Positions 24,901 to 37,832 of a stretch of 64,000 nucleotides of DNA are shown one piece after another. A program made the translations under genes and the position numbers. Origin of the DNA: Ascaris suum (Eukaryota > Nematoda > Chromadorea > Rhabditida > Ascarididae); contig CM024174.1 in assembly GCA_013433145.1 (NCBI GenBank), forward strand, positions 9,270,336 through 9,334,335, written 5' to 3'. Within the stretch, counting starts at the first letter, position 1, and every line of letters starts with the position of its first letter. Under the pieces are notes generated by a model. It made no database searches and was not told the DNA's origin. It worked only from the letters and a program-made list of their open reading frames with translations.

Positions 24901-27900
24901 ACTCGATCAGGCTCGAGCCAGAAATCCTAAAATTGGGTTTGTTTTCGTCGTGCAGCGTGCGGATAAGAAATCGTGACTTGAAAAGATTGTCTTTCCATGA
25001 TCTTCCCTCTTTTGCTCTTCCTACGGTCTCCCCTGCACCCTGCGTTTTCTTCCTTCATCTCTTTGACTTTGTCTATATGTGTGGTTAAGATGAATCAAAC
25101 CAAAGCGAGCTCTTACCATAAAAGCATCTCGAGTTAGTGCCGTGCCTCCGATATTATCTGTAAATGTAAGTGAAAACTGGGTTGTTTTTACTTTTGTAAG
25201 TTTCATTTTGAAGGGAGTTTGCTGGGAATTTGCTGTTTATTACAGTTCAATGAGCACTGCTCCATGCGATTGCCATTTTGCTCGTTTTCTTTAATGAACA
25301 CATAGCTCATTGGTTGAGTGTGATGCATTTCTGAAATATTAGTGTCTATGAGCCTTTTGTTTGTTCCTTTTTACTGATTTAGAGGCGATTAAAAACTAGA
25401 GTTTAATGAAATATATGGCTGCTCGTTGCTGGTGGCGTTAAGGTTGCCCTCTTTCTTTGCCTCAAGGTAAGCATCTCGGAGAGGAAACATCTTCGGATAA
25501 ACGTATGTGGTATAAATGTTGGATAAATTTCTCTCCCCTTCTGTGATTAATAAACATGAGCGTACTCGTTCAGTCGGCAACTGCATTATTTCTTTAAGTT
25601 GATATTGCGAATGCAGTAGACATACGCATTTTTGAAAAGAAAATATTGTTCCCGAGGCATAGGATGCTCTCGTGAACATTATTGATGTGAGGCATTCTTT
25701 TAGTGCGCGCAGTATGCGTCAGGACCTGTGCTTCCGGCGATGTACGAATTGCACTCAGATAAGCTGAGTCGGCTGCTGCCAATTAAGAAGGTCGCAGAAA
25801 TGATTGACGCACCTGTGGTTCGTCTCTTTCCGTTCTTCTCTGTGTTTTGTTCAAGTTAGCAAAAGTGCTATACTCTGTGTTAGGGAAGTTTTGATCCCAA
25901 TGCTTTGATGTTTATTCCACAGTGATGCTTTTAAAGTATATGCTCAGTTCATTTATCAGATCATACAACATAAAATCTTCACCAACTCGCTATTATTTAT
26001 GCTTTTGTTGAAACTTCAATTCAAATTTTGAAGTTTTTTTCGGCATTCTGCTAATAGCAGATATTACTTACTAGGGGAAATTAACTTTGCGATAGTTCAG
26101 TATGAAAGATATTTGAAAGCGTCAGATTCGGTGCATCCGGAAAAGCTTTTTGGTATTCTAAAATGCCCACTAAATTCTAAAACACCCACTAAATGTTTTT
26201 TTTTCTGCGACATTGGGGTCTACCTTGAGGACTGCCGTGATAGTGTAGGCCATTATCCGTGAAACATTTTATCGTTTCCAGTTCTTCCCTCAACGGACCC
26301 CTCCCCGTCTATTTCAAATTGAGGCTGTTTCATGTCTCTCCACCTTCAATGAAACTCAGCATTCATTTTGGTGAAGTAGTTGATATTACAATGTTCAGCA
26401 TCAGTTTTTATCGACGAGGAAGCATTAGCTGACTCCAAAAGCTGTTTGCTATTTTTTTTTCACTTCTGTGACATTATTTATGCAATATCTAATGTCTTCA
26501 CTCTGAAATCTCCAACTGAATGATCTTACATCAAGCTTCCGCCGCATTAAGTTCTTATTTGACTTGTGGGTTTGGTTTTCGAAGTATTACATGAACTTTA
26601 TGTCCCCTCTCTGCTCTTCTTTGAGTGGGGCCTTTCTTTGTTGACCGTGAGGGCGCTGCAGACCCTATGTCCTTCAGGCAAGGTAGTGCATACATTAACA
26701 CTTGCAATTTATAATCTTTTAATAGTATTCAGCCGCAGTGTACTATGTTTATGATGGTGATGTTATTTTATGGGTGCTGTGTGTCGATGTATGAGTGGCA
26801 CCATGAACAAAATGCTTATTTACATGTCTGGTGTTATGTTGATGCTTGTCCGATGACCGTGTCATCATGAATGAAGTCATGCTCAGGTTGTAACAACTTA
26901 ACAACCTCATCTGTAATGCTGCAGGTGTATACTTCCTTAAAAGACAACCGTTCACCGCATATCGCCGAAATAATTGTTCGCTTTATCGATTTTTACTCCA
27001 AAATTGATCTGCACGAATACGCGCTCTCTGTCGAAAGTGGACAAATTGTTCAGAGGTAATTCGCTAGTTTATCGCCTTGCTGGTCATTATTTATTATTGG
27101 TATATCCCTGCAATTCTTTTTTCTGGTTTTCATATTCCCTCACTTCGTTTTTCTCGGAACTGTATATCCTTCTTAGCCTTCCTCTTTTCTGGGCCATCAC
27201 AGTCATCCCCACATATAGATCAACCAACATGCATTAGCATCTGGAAAGGGGATGGACAATGAGCAGTTGTCGCCCTCTCTCTTTAGCTCGATGCGAATTT
27301 CTTTCTGGCTCCTGGGCAGTAAGATGCCAACCTGGGTTGTTCGACAGTGAAAAGTCCTGACTTATCACCTCCTTTAACCGTTTTTGCCCTTTGTTTCGTT
27401 CACTTTCTTTTTGAAATTCGCATATACAGACGTCGAAATGCGCTGATGACGTCCATCGTTCTCATCAGCAGGTTAGCACTGGATAGTCGTGGCGGGCGGG
27501 ATTTGAAGAGCGTGTATTCTTCATCGGGGACCGGTAAAGTTTCTCGTTCGTTTACAGTTTGCTTGGGCTCATATCGCTAGGGCTCTTCTTTGTGATGTTT
27601 TACCCATGTGACCTCAGTCAGTGTTCATGCACTCGCTTTCCACCCGGCTGCGTCCACAGCTATGGCATGAATATCAAACGGTTTGCCGTAACATAAGTAC
27701 CTGAATTTATCACCAGAATGAAGAATACCTTTTCGGGAAATGCAGACAATGTGTCATGCCAATTTGCCTTTTGCAAAAAATTATCTCCCATGTTCGTTGC
27801 ATTTTGTCCTCAAGCCATTGTTTTTCGACGTTACGCATATGATTGAAATTCTTCATTTTCATGCTACGTTTGTGCTGTAAGCAGAATTTAGTAGGGATGA

Positions 27901-28136
27901 TGTCTTGCGAAATTTCGACAGTCTTATTTTGTTTGTTTGTTTGTGCTTAATGCAGAGCAAATTTCAGGGATGATGATCTTCGTGATTTATTGATGATTCA
28001 TGACCCCTATTCAACTGAGACGATTTGTAATGTACATGCGGGAGCGGAACGTCTTATGCAAGCTTTTGCGGTTACGAAAGAGGCGATGATGTCGGGTATG
28101 GGACTGAATTGGCCGATACGGATGCGGAAAAGGTGA
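22000..28136 (+). CDS. Non-canonical poly(A)/U polymerase (GLD-2/PUP/TUTase type), paralogue 1
   Basis: Seven exons: 22000-22266, 22933-23135, 23399-23597, 24221-24349, 25704-25817, 26925-27055 and 27956-28136 (TGA). They total 1224 bases, 407 aa, with consistent phases (0,2,0,0,0,2). The enzyme class adds nucleotides to RNA 3' ends. Catalytic signature: GS at 117-118, D129 and D131 in LNSDLD, and the third Asp D203 in IDVDIQF. The helical region DARVSLLNAW ... GMFSSYHTTMLAIHFLQ and a PAP-associated domain (IVRFIDFYSKID ... HDPYSTETICNV) follow. The first 30 residues are Arg/Ser-rich with no acid (MRILLRARNSLLSS), as in mitochondrial targeting peptides, so an organellar polymerase is possible. 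The residue before the NV motif is Cys, not the His linked to UTP preference in Cid1-type enzymes. The exon 2 donor (GTTTGT) is non-consensus, but the phase fit supports it. Confidence 0.93.
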
Positions 28137-28275
28137 TATGTTAGTTATTAGAGTACGATATAAGAGGTGACAATATACGTTTAAAAAATTCAATGCGTCG
28201 CTTTCTTTTACCTGATCGTTCAGCAGCAGTTTCATATCTGGTTGAACGATGTTGAACAGACGCGCCTCCCAGATG

Positions 28276-28378
28276 AAGAACCCAGTGCACATCACAGCTT
28301 TAATGGAGGTCCATATAATAAAAAAGTGGTTGTCGAGACTCAACGAAGAGCCGACCACCCCCGTAGTTCAAAACTGCA
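28276..28378 (+). repeat. Dispersed repeat R2, copy B
   Basis: Second copy of the repeat at 17026-17130, just downstream of the stop codon of the first transferase. It may fall within that gene's 3' UTR. Confidence 0.85.
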
Positions 28379-28476
28379 AAAAAAAATCTTACCTGCTCCA
28401 GTCCCAGCTAATTTTTTTCTCAACTTTACCAGCGTACTATGAATGTTGCAATATATAGGATAGTTGTTGCTGACAG

Positions 28477-28481
<5 letters not shown>

Positions 28482-28549
<68 letters not shown>
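28482..28549. repeat. (TA)n microsatellite, about 68 bases
   Basis: Uninterrupted TA dinucleotides downstream of the first transferase gene. Confidence 0.97.
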
Positions 28550-28550
<1 letters not shown>

Positions 28551-29785
28551 GTGCTAAGAGAACTTCTGTCTTACGACGAGATGTTGAAGATGGGGGAAGT
28601 GTTAATTTGGTATGGTGGCAGACCATCATGTTGAGAACGAAAGTTGTTTCCTCGAGCAAAATATCGTTTGCCGCATTTTGTTGAATGCGATGTTCACCGC
28701 TCATTTCATAAAAGTGAAGAGGTGATATCGTTTCATATTTCCGTCTGTGTTGTCACTATTGTTATGCGTTAATGTTGTTGTTTTATTGAGTGGAACGGAA
28801 TTGAAACTCTGTGACTCTTTTCGAGGTTGAGGAATCAACGTGAATAGTGAATATTGGTGTAAGCGGACTACGCATGTATAAATTTTGCGCACTGAATTTC
28901 TCAAATATGACACTAATGAACTTCAAGCACACACGCAGAGTGAATTCTTCTGAAATTTGTGGAGTGAACCTATCGGGTATGAATCTCTCTTTGTAGGTAC
29001 TTTTTGGATGACTGAGATTCTGAAGCTTTTTCGCTACAAAAATGCTTACGGGTTCTGTTGAACATCCTTTTAGATGGTGCTAGATTTTCTTCCTGTTGAA
29101 CGAAGTCTACGGTGAAGATTTGTTGAGCTAGCTCGGGCATTCTGAGAACACCTCTCTCAACCTACTTCGCGGACGTTTTACTACCGTACCCGATCTGAAA
29201 TCAATACCCCCTGTTCCCTCCTCCCCATTGAGATCCGCCGATGCCCATTATTGGGGTAGTGATTGATGCGAAGTCTGCAACCTCACCAACCTTCACATTT
29301 TTATATGCTTTCGCATGCTCAATGTAGTTGGATTTGCTCTTTCGTTTGTAGTTCGTTCGTTATGATTCCTTTCCGAGGTTATGAAATGCAATTGTATTCG
29401 GCGAAGCGTAAGTGATTGCATTTTGTTAATAAAAGTGCCGAACAATTGGTGACAACTTTATGGCCGCTTGTTCTCTTTCAACCGCGTTTACTGTTGTGTG
29501 AATGGTGTTCGGTGTTTTGTGATGAAATTTAACACTTGATGGATTTATGGATGCAGGTGGATCTAGTGCTATGACCTGTGAGCTTCGATTACGTCTGAAT
29601 ATATAGGCAGCTCAAAATATCAGTTGTCGTTGAATATACATCACAATAATGAGGTGATCCCTCTTTATCATCTAATAATTCTGTCTAAAGCGGGAGTAGG
29701 TGCGGGCAGAAAGGAAGAAATGATAGGGAAAACAAAAATGCGTGAGCTTGCTAAAATAATCAACTGATTCAATTATCATTTTCTT

Positions 29786-30010
29786 TCATTTATTGATAGA
29801 GGGTTGAGGGGACAATTTATTTATCGCTTCATTAGCAAGTTTATGGGTAATGTTTGGCGAGGTAGGTTTAAATGGTGCATTTTGCGATGAGGAATACTGT
29901 AGCTCCTTGGATTTAATCAAATTATATTGATGCCTGATAGGAATAACAGGAAGATGACGGCCCTGAGGCATTTGATTTGGAGCACTGCCCACATAATGGG
30001 TATTATAACT
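29786..30010 (-). CDS. Candidate minus-strand terminal exon, product unknown
   Basis: 225 open bases after a TATATAG acceptor (AG at 30012-30011), ending TGA: 74 residues. The composition is Pro/Gln/Asn/Ser-rich (HYVGSAPNQMPQGRHLPVIP, NAPFKPTSPN), typical of a disordered protein tail rather than random AT-rich DNA. Upstream exons on the minus strand were not found. It could be a lone exon of a long-intron gene or a relic. Confidence 0.35.
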   Translation of the reverse strand, partial: SYNTHYVGSAPNQMPQGRHLPVIPIRHQYNLIKSKELQYSSSQNAPFKPTSPNITHKLANEAINKLSPQPSINK

Positions 30011-31623
30011 CTATATATCCATCTAGTATGAGGGATTGAGCATCAAAGTGGACTCGAAGGGGTACAGGTGTCCAGTGTTCCACTTTGTGCAACCAGGTCG
30101 CACGATGGTTCAACATTCCCACTAGGCAATATTGCATTCTTCTTTTTTAACAGCGCATTTGAGGAAAACAGGTGCAGAATGTAAATAACATCTGCACCTA
30201 TACGATTTTTCGAACCAGTGTGATTCTGTGATGGCGTTTAAAATTCAAGGGACCGTATTACTTCACTTATTCTGCTAAGAGGGTGGTTTTATGTGATTAT
30301 ACAACTTTCGTATTTAGGGCTGTTTATGATAGCGTCGTGTCTGTACATATCTGTCTGTCTGTATACCAAACATCAACTCAACGACCACCGCAGCTTAAGT
30401 TACAAAATTCAGTAAATTTAGTGCGTATACCATTGAGCGGCGTTCCTTGCTGATTAGCCAACTTCGAGTGAATTTATTCTTTGAAAGGTGCTAGGAACTT
30501 CAATGTATTTAATGGTTGTTAATGCCCTATTTTAAGCGAGCTGTGTTACAGATTTATACAGCTTGTCAGATCGGTTCATATGTGAAGAAATCATTGCACA
30601 TATAATTTTTTAGTAATTTATGAAAGCCGCTGGCTGGGTGGGAGAAGTTGCAAAAAGAGCAAACATATAGCACAAACTATTTGAAATTCTTTTTTCCCTT
30701 CATTAGTGCGTCCATTAGAGTCGTCTTTCTTTGTCTATCTATACGCTTGCCCATTCATCTGTTTATGTTGCTGTGAATTATGTTTGCATATTTTGAATTC
30801 ATTGCAATATTCTCAGTAGATATTACGAGTGTGTGTTCTTGCTAAAACAGTCCCACAGTTCGATTCCATCCAGTATTTTCTTCTTTCAGTTGATTAATGC
30901 CGAATTTGCGAACTCTTCGTCGACTTCATCATCTGTATCGTTTTAATTTCAACAAAAAATTCCATACTACGCAACAGCCAAACGAATCACCAAGTTTTCT
31001 TTCTTTATTAGCTTCCGTTAATATTTTTTGAATGAAAGTTTTCATGACGATTGCTGAGATTACATCGATGACTGCTAGTTATCGAAGGGATTGGTGGTGA
31101 TCATACGAGAATATGTTTTTGCTGGTTTCCAGTCCCATTTCACTAACATCAGAAGCTACTCACTAAGAATGCACTGAAGTATTTCGAGCATCATGGGATA
31201 TCACATACTGCTAATCGGAAGATGCGTTTACTGCTACTACATTAATATTTCTTTCAAAGTGCTTCCTTTATTCTTTTCATTAATATTATGACGTCTTAAT
31301 AAGGTTATAGGGAAGTTTGAGGTCGGGAGATCTGTGCTCTCCAGTTGAAGTTTTTCTTTTTAGCAACTTGATCCCCAAAGGAACATTACCTCAAGTTTTT
31401 GAGTGTATCGATTCGTCTACTTTTGATGAAGTTATTATGAGACGATGGCAATATTGTCATGATGTATTTTTGCTGCAATAAGCTAGTTTAGGCTTGCGGG
31501 GAGCTCTGAAAGAGATTTAGCAATGCTTCTTTGCTATACATTTGAGAACTTTAAATGGCTATTTAGGAGTAGTCTAATTAACGTTTCTTTTAGCTATATT
31601 CGTGATGTGATGCGATATTTAAG

Positions 31624-34600
31624 GATCTGTTAAATCGAAGATTAGCGGAAACGACGCGTCCACTTCAAGGCCATCGTTTGAGGGAATAAATTCGCGATAT
31701 GCACAAAAAATTGCTCGATTGAGTGAACTTCTCAACGAGGCGCAACAAAATTGTCGAAACAATAATGCAAAAGTATGTTTATGCTCTCTATCACTGAATA
31801 CTCCTCTTATACTTCGGCATCATTATGCTCCATCCGGAAATCCTTCAATTTCAACAAATATCTGCTAGTCGAACTTGCTATCGGTTGCTCAGATGTTCCG
31901 TTCATTCAACTACCAAAATACTGCTGTTTTTTCATCGGTGATATTTTTCACAGTGCTCTCATGTATTGCGTATTGCCTGTTGGAGTTCATCACGATCATT
32001 TTCTTCTGAATGTGTCAAATAAAGGCCGAAAGAAATACAGGAGAATGATTGGACGTTCATCTAATGCGTCACCTTTTGATGCATTTCTATCAAATCGCTA
32101 TATATTCATCATATTCTGTTTGGAAACGAATGGCCATTAGTCATATTCAATTATTGTTAGTGCGGAAGGTAGCGAAGTGAAGACCGTTGAATTCGTATCA
32201 AAGGTGGAGGAGTATTTCTTCGTAATCCAAGCATCTCTTCTCGTAGGTTCCTCCATTTGTTGCGGACATTCGGCTATGCAACCAACTAGTAAATACCGTA
32301 CTTTGCAAACTTGTTAGAAACCTTATTCAATTTACAGAGGTTGTTAGAAATGCGTGATCTGGTTTCGCGGATTGAAAAAAAAGCGTGCTCGGCAAACTCG
32401 CGACTCATACCAATCGGTTCATTGTCGAATTCTTTTGTGTTCGACAGCAGTTCCGATGTTGATGCATGCTTCTTCCCGCTTCTAGCTCCCGAACTTCGAG
32501 CTGAGTTCAATGCCGATTTTCACCAGAATCTCAGCTTTAGAGAGTGAGCGATTTATTCTTTGGGTTATTTGTAACTTTTATTTCCAATACGGTTGCATTT
32601 TTAGGATCCAGACTGTTAGCGGCAGTACTCTCCTCTCGGAAAGTCTGATTTTTTGTGGCTGCATCAGTAGGTAATAGAGTGGGAAGAAGCTATTTTATCT
32701 CTGGGAATGTGCACCTTTTTGACACTGGATTAACAAGAGCTTTCTATATCGTAGTAATTGCTTACATTTGAAGCTTGGTTGTTTTAATTAAAGTGGTCAT
32801 TTGGCATGCTTCTATATCTCGCCTTTCGTGCATGCAGCAATTGCTACTTGTATATATTCACATTACTCGTACTTTGCATGCTTGCTTCGTATATTATTCT
32901 ATTTGTGGAACATGTGCTGGCAGCGGAGAGAATCTACGCTTCATATGCGGTGCATGTTGACATGTCTGTGAAATATATGCAGAGGGAATGTGGCATGGAA
33001 TACGCGAAGGGCACACAAAATATGTGCATTGAGGTTTGGAATGTTGTCGCAGAGGATGGCAATGCTTAATCGTCTGAGGGGTGCTCCAGACAGTGCTTAT
33101 TGTTGTCTTCTGATCTGCGTTTTTTGAACAGTTGCTTTGTTTCTTATGCACTTTTGGAAAGTCCCGGAAGTAAACGCCGTAGCTTCCACATATCTGTCTA
33201 TGTGTGCGCTAATTCCAACTTGCTAGTCATCTTGGCCGCAACTATGAAACTTGGTCATTCTACACCATTTGTTCACCTTCTGTCTGCAATTTCACTGCGG
33301 CCATCGGTTTTATTTCAATTATGGCATTTTAGTGCTTCGTAGAATTTGCAAATCAAATTGATTCGGTTAGATATAGTCCGACAACACAACTTTTTGCTCG
33401 TGTTTTAACTGGCCGGTACGGGAAAATACCTCATTTTCTTTTATGGTTCCTCATTATTGGATCGTTTCGGATATTATTCTCTTAAAACGATAGACACGTT
33501 TATTGGATTTTTTCGGATATTCGGAGCCAATATTAGCGCAATTTGAGTATCAATTATATAACTATTTATTTTACCTGTAATGAATTCTATTCGCTGTGTG
33601 CCCATTAGTTGTACTTAACGAGGTTGCATTTACATAACCAGCGAAGAATGTTTCTGATTCTGTCTGTACTTGAGCAATCAGTACTGAATCCCACACTTAC
33701 GAACTGATATATCGCTCTGCGAATCAGTTGTCCTATGGGCATGCAAGAACTGGGCTGAAGTTCGTGTGGGAGCAGTGGAAATGAAAACAGGGGAGTGTTA
33801 CGGCGGTTAAAAACCCCTGATATGCTTGTATTCTTTTACATTTAGGTAGATTTATATAGATATAAATACAAATCTAAATGTAAGGAAGTAAATAAATAAA
33901 TAAATACACCTGTATTTACATTTATATTTATATTGATATATACACAGGTAGTCGTACACGTATTCACATTTAAGTGACGACGTGAATTCGCAGTTTTCAT
34001 TTATGATTTAGTTAGCAGGTTTGCCAACTGATTGACGGAGTTGTATTATTTTCAGGCGATTTATGCGAATAATGTTTGAGCGGATTGTCGGTGATGAAGA
34101 AATTGGTGGGAATGATTTGAATATGGATGAATGTATGGTGCTATATCGAGCAAGAGTGCCTATTCTGGTGATAAAATACAAGAATGGCCTCAGTGTGGAT
34201 ATTCAATTCCCTAATGATTCCTATCAGGCAATCAGAAATACAAATCTCGTTAGACATTACGCAATGGTATATAACCTCATTATTTGGTTGTCTGTCCAAT
34301 CATCGCTTATTTTTTGATTGATTTCGCTATTTCTAAGAAATCCAGTCGAAATTAGCCTTTCCGTCTTTCCATAGCGAGTCGAAAAATTTATATTCAAGAA
34401 ATAACTTATGGAGGTTTTTTATTCTCATAACTGCAATCGTTCTCGTTCGTTGTATATTCATATTCGCACAATGAGCCATAAAGCTGAAGTATTGAAACGA
34501 ATTTTTCAGTGTGCATCGCCGATATGATAGTATGCGAAGAATTGTTGGAAATTCAAAGTACTGTCTTCTGTCATTTCCAGATGTTTCTTTTGTCTATCGG

Positions 34601-37228
34601 AAATAGTCTTCGAAAATTTCTCTTCTTTAAATCAAAAAATCACCACTACTTCCTTCTTAAGTTCGCCTGTGAAAAAATGGTCGGGAAATTTTCGCAGTGT
34701 TTCAATTGCATGTTGTGAAATACTGTGCTATAAAAACGTTATATTTCATTTGCTTAGGCGGACCGTCGATTCGGTCTCGTTTATATGTGGCTTCGGACGT
34801 TATTTCGTTCGTTGGGTATTATGAGAAGCAAAGAGGGACTCTTCTCAAGCTATCACATTCTCTGTTTGGTCGCTCATTTCTTGCAGTGCACTTCGGTTAG
34901 TTAAACATTTCCAGTTTCATTTCATATTGTCGTTTCTTTTGGTTAATGAAAGTCTTTCTTTGGAAAATAATTATCGTCAACTCAAGTCGCCCATTTTTCG
35001 ACTGAGCTTATTGGAAAAGACAGAAACATGGGGAGAGAAAGCGAGGGAGAGGGAAAGAAGTAGAGAAGAAATTCGGCGAAAATGCGCTCGCTGATAACTT
35101 TTGGCGTTTCAATCGTTACCTAGAATACCATCAGCTTCATATATTGGAATGAATTCAGCTCATCTTATATATTCTTGGATTATTCAGTTGCATTGTTGAT
35201 TTTTTTCTTTTACTTTGTGGAACGTCTAGAATGTCACTAATATCTTGAGATATTAAATATCAATATTGGGCCGCCCTTGCAGAGACCTTAAATCTTATAG
35301 CATTCATTTTAACGTTGTAAAAGTGTAAAGTTTTTATTGAAGTCATGTCTTTTGTGATAGAGGTCATTTGAATTCAAAAGACATTCAGCATGATAGCCAG
35401 AAATTCAAAGGAATTAAGTGAGTGATAACCGATCAGTGAGGATAACAAAAGATTTCAGTGTGTTAAATTTATCAGTAAGGAGCATGATCGTATCTATTAG
35501 AAGCCAATAATGTTTTATGAGGTGGCTTGAGATCACTGGATGGAAAGCAAGCTTTTGAAATAAGCATTTCGATAACAACATTACAGTTACTGTCCACATG
35601 TGGGTGTAAAATGTAAACAGTAGTACCCTATCTGATACGTTTTTTATATAGGGAGCATTGTCGAAGACTGTTCTTCCGGTCCTGATTCGTTCTCATGCAC
35701 ATCTAGTAGGACCTGATGTAGATATCGATAAGGTGGTCGAGATGCTTGGCCAACCTATCGAAGGACGAACATTTCAAGGTTGTCTGAATCTATTTTATCC
35801 GCGTCTTTTCGCTTCCGTTGAATTAGTTCGTGACCATCAAAGTGTTGGAATTAAATCCTGTTCAGTGGGAGCAAGCGTTGAGCTGTATGCATTTTTCATG
35901 AAAGAAGAAAACGAAAATTTTAATGTTAGAATTGGTATAAACTAAAAGTTGACTTTAGTTAGCTGCTCGTTTAAAGTAGGTAGAATGCAGATGTCTCGTT
36001 GAAGAAGCCAAATTACTCAAGCAATATTTGTTTTTTTGCAAGCCTGCATTGACTTAATTCACTGCCATTTTATGAATAAACATTTCGAATGTTAGAGTGA
36101 AACATCGTGCAGCTTTTTAACTATAGAAATTTATAACGTTTTGCAATCTATTCTCTGGATGAATTTTAGGTTGGTGCAGTGAGAACCATATGAATGCTGG
36201 CGATCTGGCAGTTCGTCTTATTGATTATTATGCGAATATGGATATATTTCGATGTGCGATTTCATTGGACAAAGGAACCCTCGAGAGAAAGTCGGTCTCA
36301 TTGATCAAGGGCTTTATTTGCTGATTTCTTGACGAAAATGACGCAAGAGTGTAGAGCTCCTCTTAGACTTCCCGGAAGGGAAGATTACTGTGGAGTTGTT
36401 GTTAAGTACGGTGCACAGTTTCGATGGAACAAACACATGAAGAAAATGAAATTTTCGTTGTATAAATCGGGTAGGACACCCGTAGAATTGTGTACCCTCT
36501 TGCCTTTGACAAGGTTCTGAAAATGTTTGATGTGAAAGGTCAGTTTTGAGAACTGGCGGGGAACTAGAAGTTTCCTCGATCACCTAATAAATCATTAAAA
36601 TATCCACGCGTGCAAATTGTGCTAAATCCATCATTTTAAAGGTCGAGGTTATTGCTTGTAGGCGAGGTTTGAATTTCTTCTTCGATTTTATTGGATCTTA
36701 GGTGCACCAACACTATAAGCTAACCAATGGGGTTGAATTAACCAATGGGGTTGAATTATCCACTACAAGATATTGTTTTTTGTTGCTAATTTAGCTGTTT
36801 ATTGTCAGAGTTGAATTATCCTTTGGCACATGACGAATCACATATTGTTCTATTTGATTACTTTTCTTATCATTTTATCGATTCCAATATAGGTTTGATT
36901 TCTGTTAAAATTGAATTATTTTTACGGACTACACTAGTTGGCCTCATCTTCGTCCGCTTTTTTCTTTTTCTTTTATTCTTTCTTGCTGGAGAAAGTGTAA
37001 CAATTTGATTGTAGGAAGCAGCCATCATCGGAAAATTGGCTACAGATTTTCGATCCGTACTCGAAAGCAAACGTATGCAAGAGGCGTGATGCGGGCGATG
37101 CATTCCAACATGCAATCAACTTCATCTTCCATAAAATGCAAAATGGTCAGTTATTGCTGATGGGCGAGGCTTTTGTCTTGACCTTGTTGACCGCTGTTAT
37201 TTTTTCGTATCTACTAAATTACCCATAA
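31624..37228 (+). CDS. Non-canonical poly(A)/U polymerase, diverged tandem paralogue 2 (5' end missing)
   Basis: Exons: 31624-31772, 32338-32543, 34056-34266, 34758-34895, 35652-35778, 36170-36290 and 37015-37228 (TAA). They give about 387 residues plus an unseen N-terminus. Each exon aligns with its counterpart in the gene at 22000-28136, and junction phases are 0,2,0,0,1,2 (5' to 3'). The catalytic triad is kept but embedded in changed sequence: PIGSLSNSFVFDSSSDVDAC and the third Asp in LSVDIQF. The helix region GLFSSYHILCLVAHFLQ and the PAP-associated domain (LAVRLIDYYANMD ... IFDPYSKANVCKRR) are clear. The last exon may instead end at a GTCAGT donor at 37145. If it runs on, the protein ends in a hydrophobic stretch (VLTLLTAVIFSYLLNYP). 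The exon 6 donor (GTCGGT) is weak. The gene may be active, regulatory or a specialised copy. Confidence 0.85.
36721..36756 (+). repeat. 18-base tandem duplication
   Basis: TAACCAATGGGGTTGAAT is present twice head to tail in the last intron of the second transferase. A partial third copy (GTTGAATTATCC) lies about 60 bases on. Confidence 0.9.
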
Positions 37229-37832
37229 CCCTATGATATTAGAATAGTTGATACTACATTTAAACAAAGTGTATGCGGAACGCATCTAATAGAGTAATTG
37301 AGAGTCAACGAAAATTAAGCAATATTTTTAAAGTGTAGTTGAAGGTCTTCTTACGCGTTTTTATCCTTCCTTGTGCAAAATTACGTTTATTAGTGCTGAA
37401 ACTAAGAATGCGCTAAGAATTAGAGCTATCGATTTACTGAATTCATTCCCCCCAAAAAATAAATTACCGGATTTTCCATCTGAGTATTTGAATGCTCTCG
37501 ATTAATATCAAGAAGTGATGACTTAAACGCATCAGTGAAGGCGTGTCGAAGCAGAACTGTTGCGCGAAAATAGAATTTTGTCGGTCCTGTTCGGTTAGCC
37601 TCTGTCACCTCTATTCCTGCCCCTAACGTAACGGAGCGCACTGGAATGCTCCGCTGACCCATATGAAAGGATGATGGTGACTGTTTGAATTCCCGATCTA
37701 CTTTGAAATGCCTAAAACTTTGTGGGAGGGCATCTCATAAGTACTGGTCGTTGATATATACCGTTGTCTTGCCCAGATATATACCGTCGTTCGGTTGCAA
37801 TATCAGTGAGTGTATCCGTTAGACGTAATTAA

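Larger units (their letters stand above)
28137..31623. other. Spacer between the two transferase paralogues
   Basis: Holds repeat R2 copy B, a (TA)n tract and a candidate minus-strand terminal exon at 29786-30010. A consensus plus-strand acceptor at about 30890 precedes a short open stretch ending TAA, without a partner. The missing first exon(s) of the second transferase should also lie here, but I could not identify them. Confidence 0.45.

Noticed and set aside
34509..34718. Plus-strand frame after a TTTTTCAG acceptor, first taken as the fourth exon of the second transferase
   Set aside because: The phase-0 reading hits a stop after five codons. The exon at 34758-34895 gives exactly the 43 codons expected from the paralogue.
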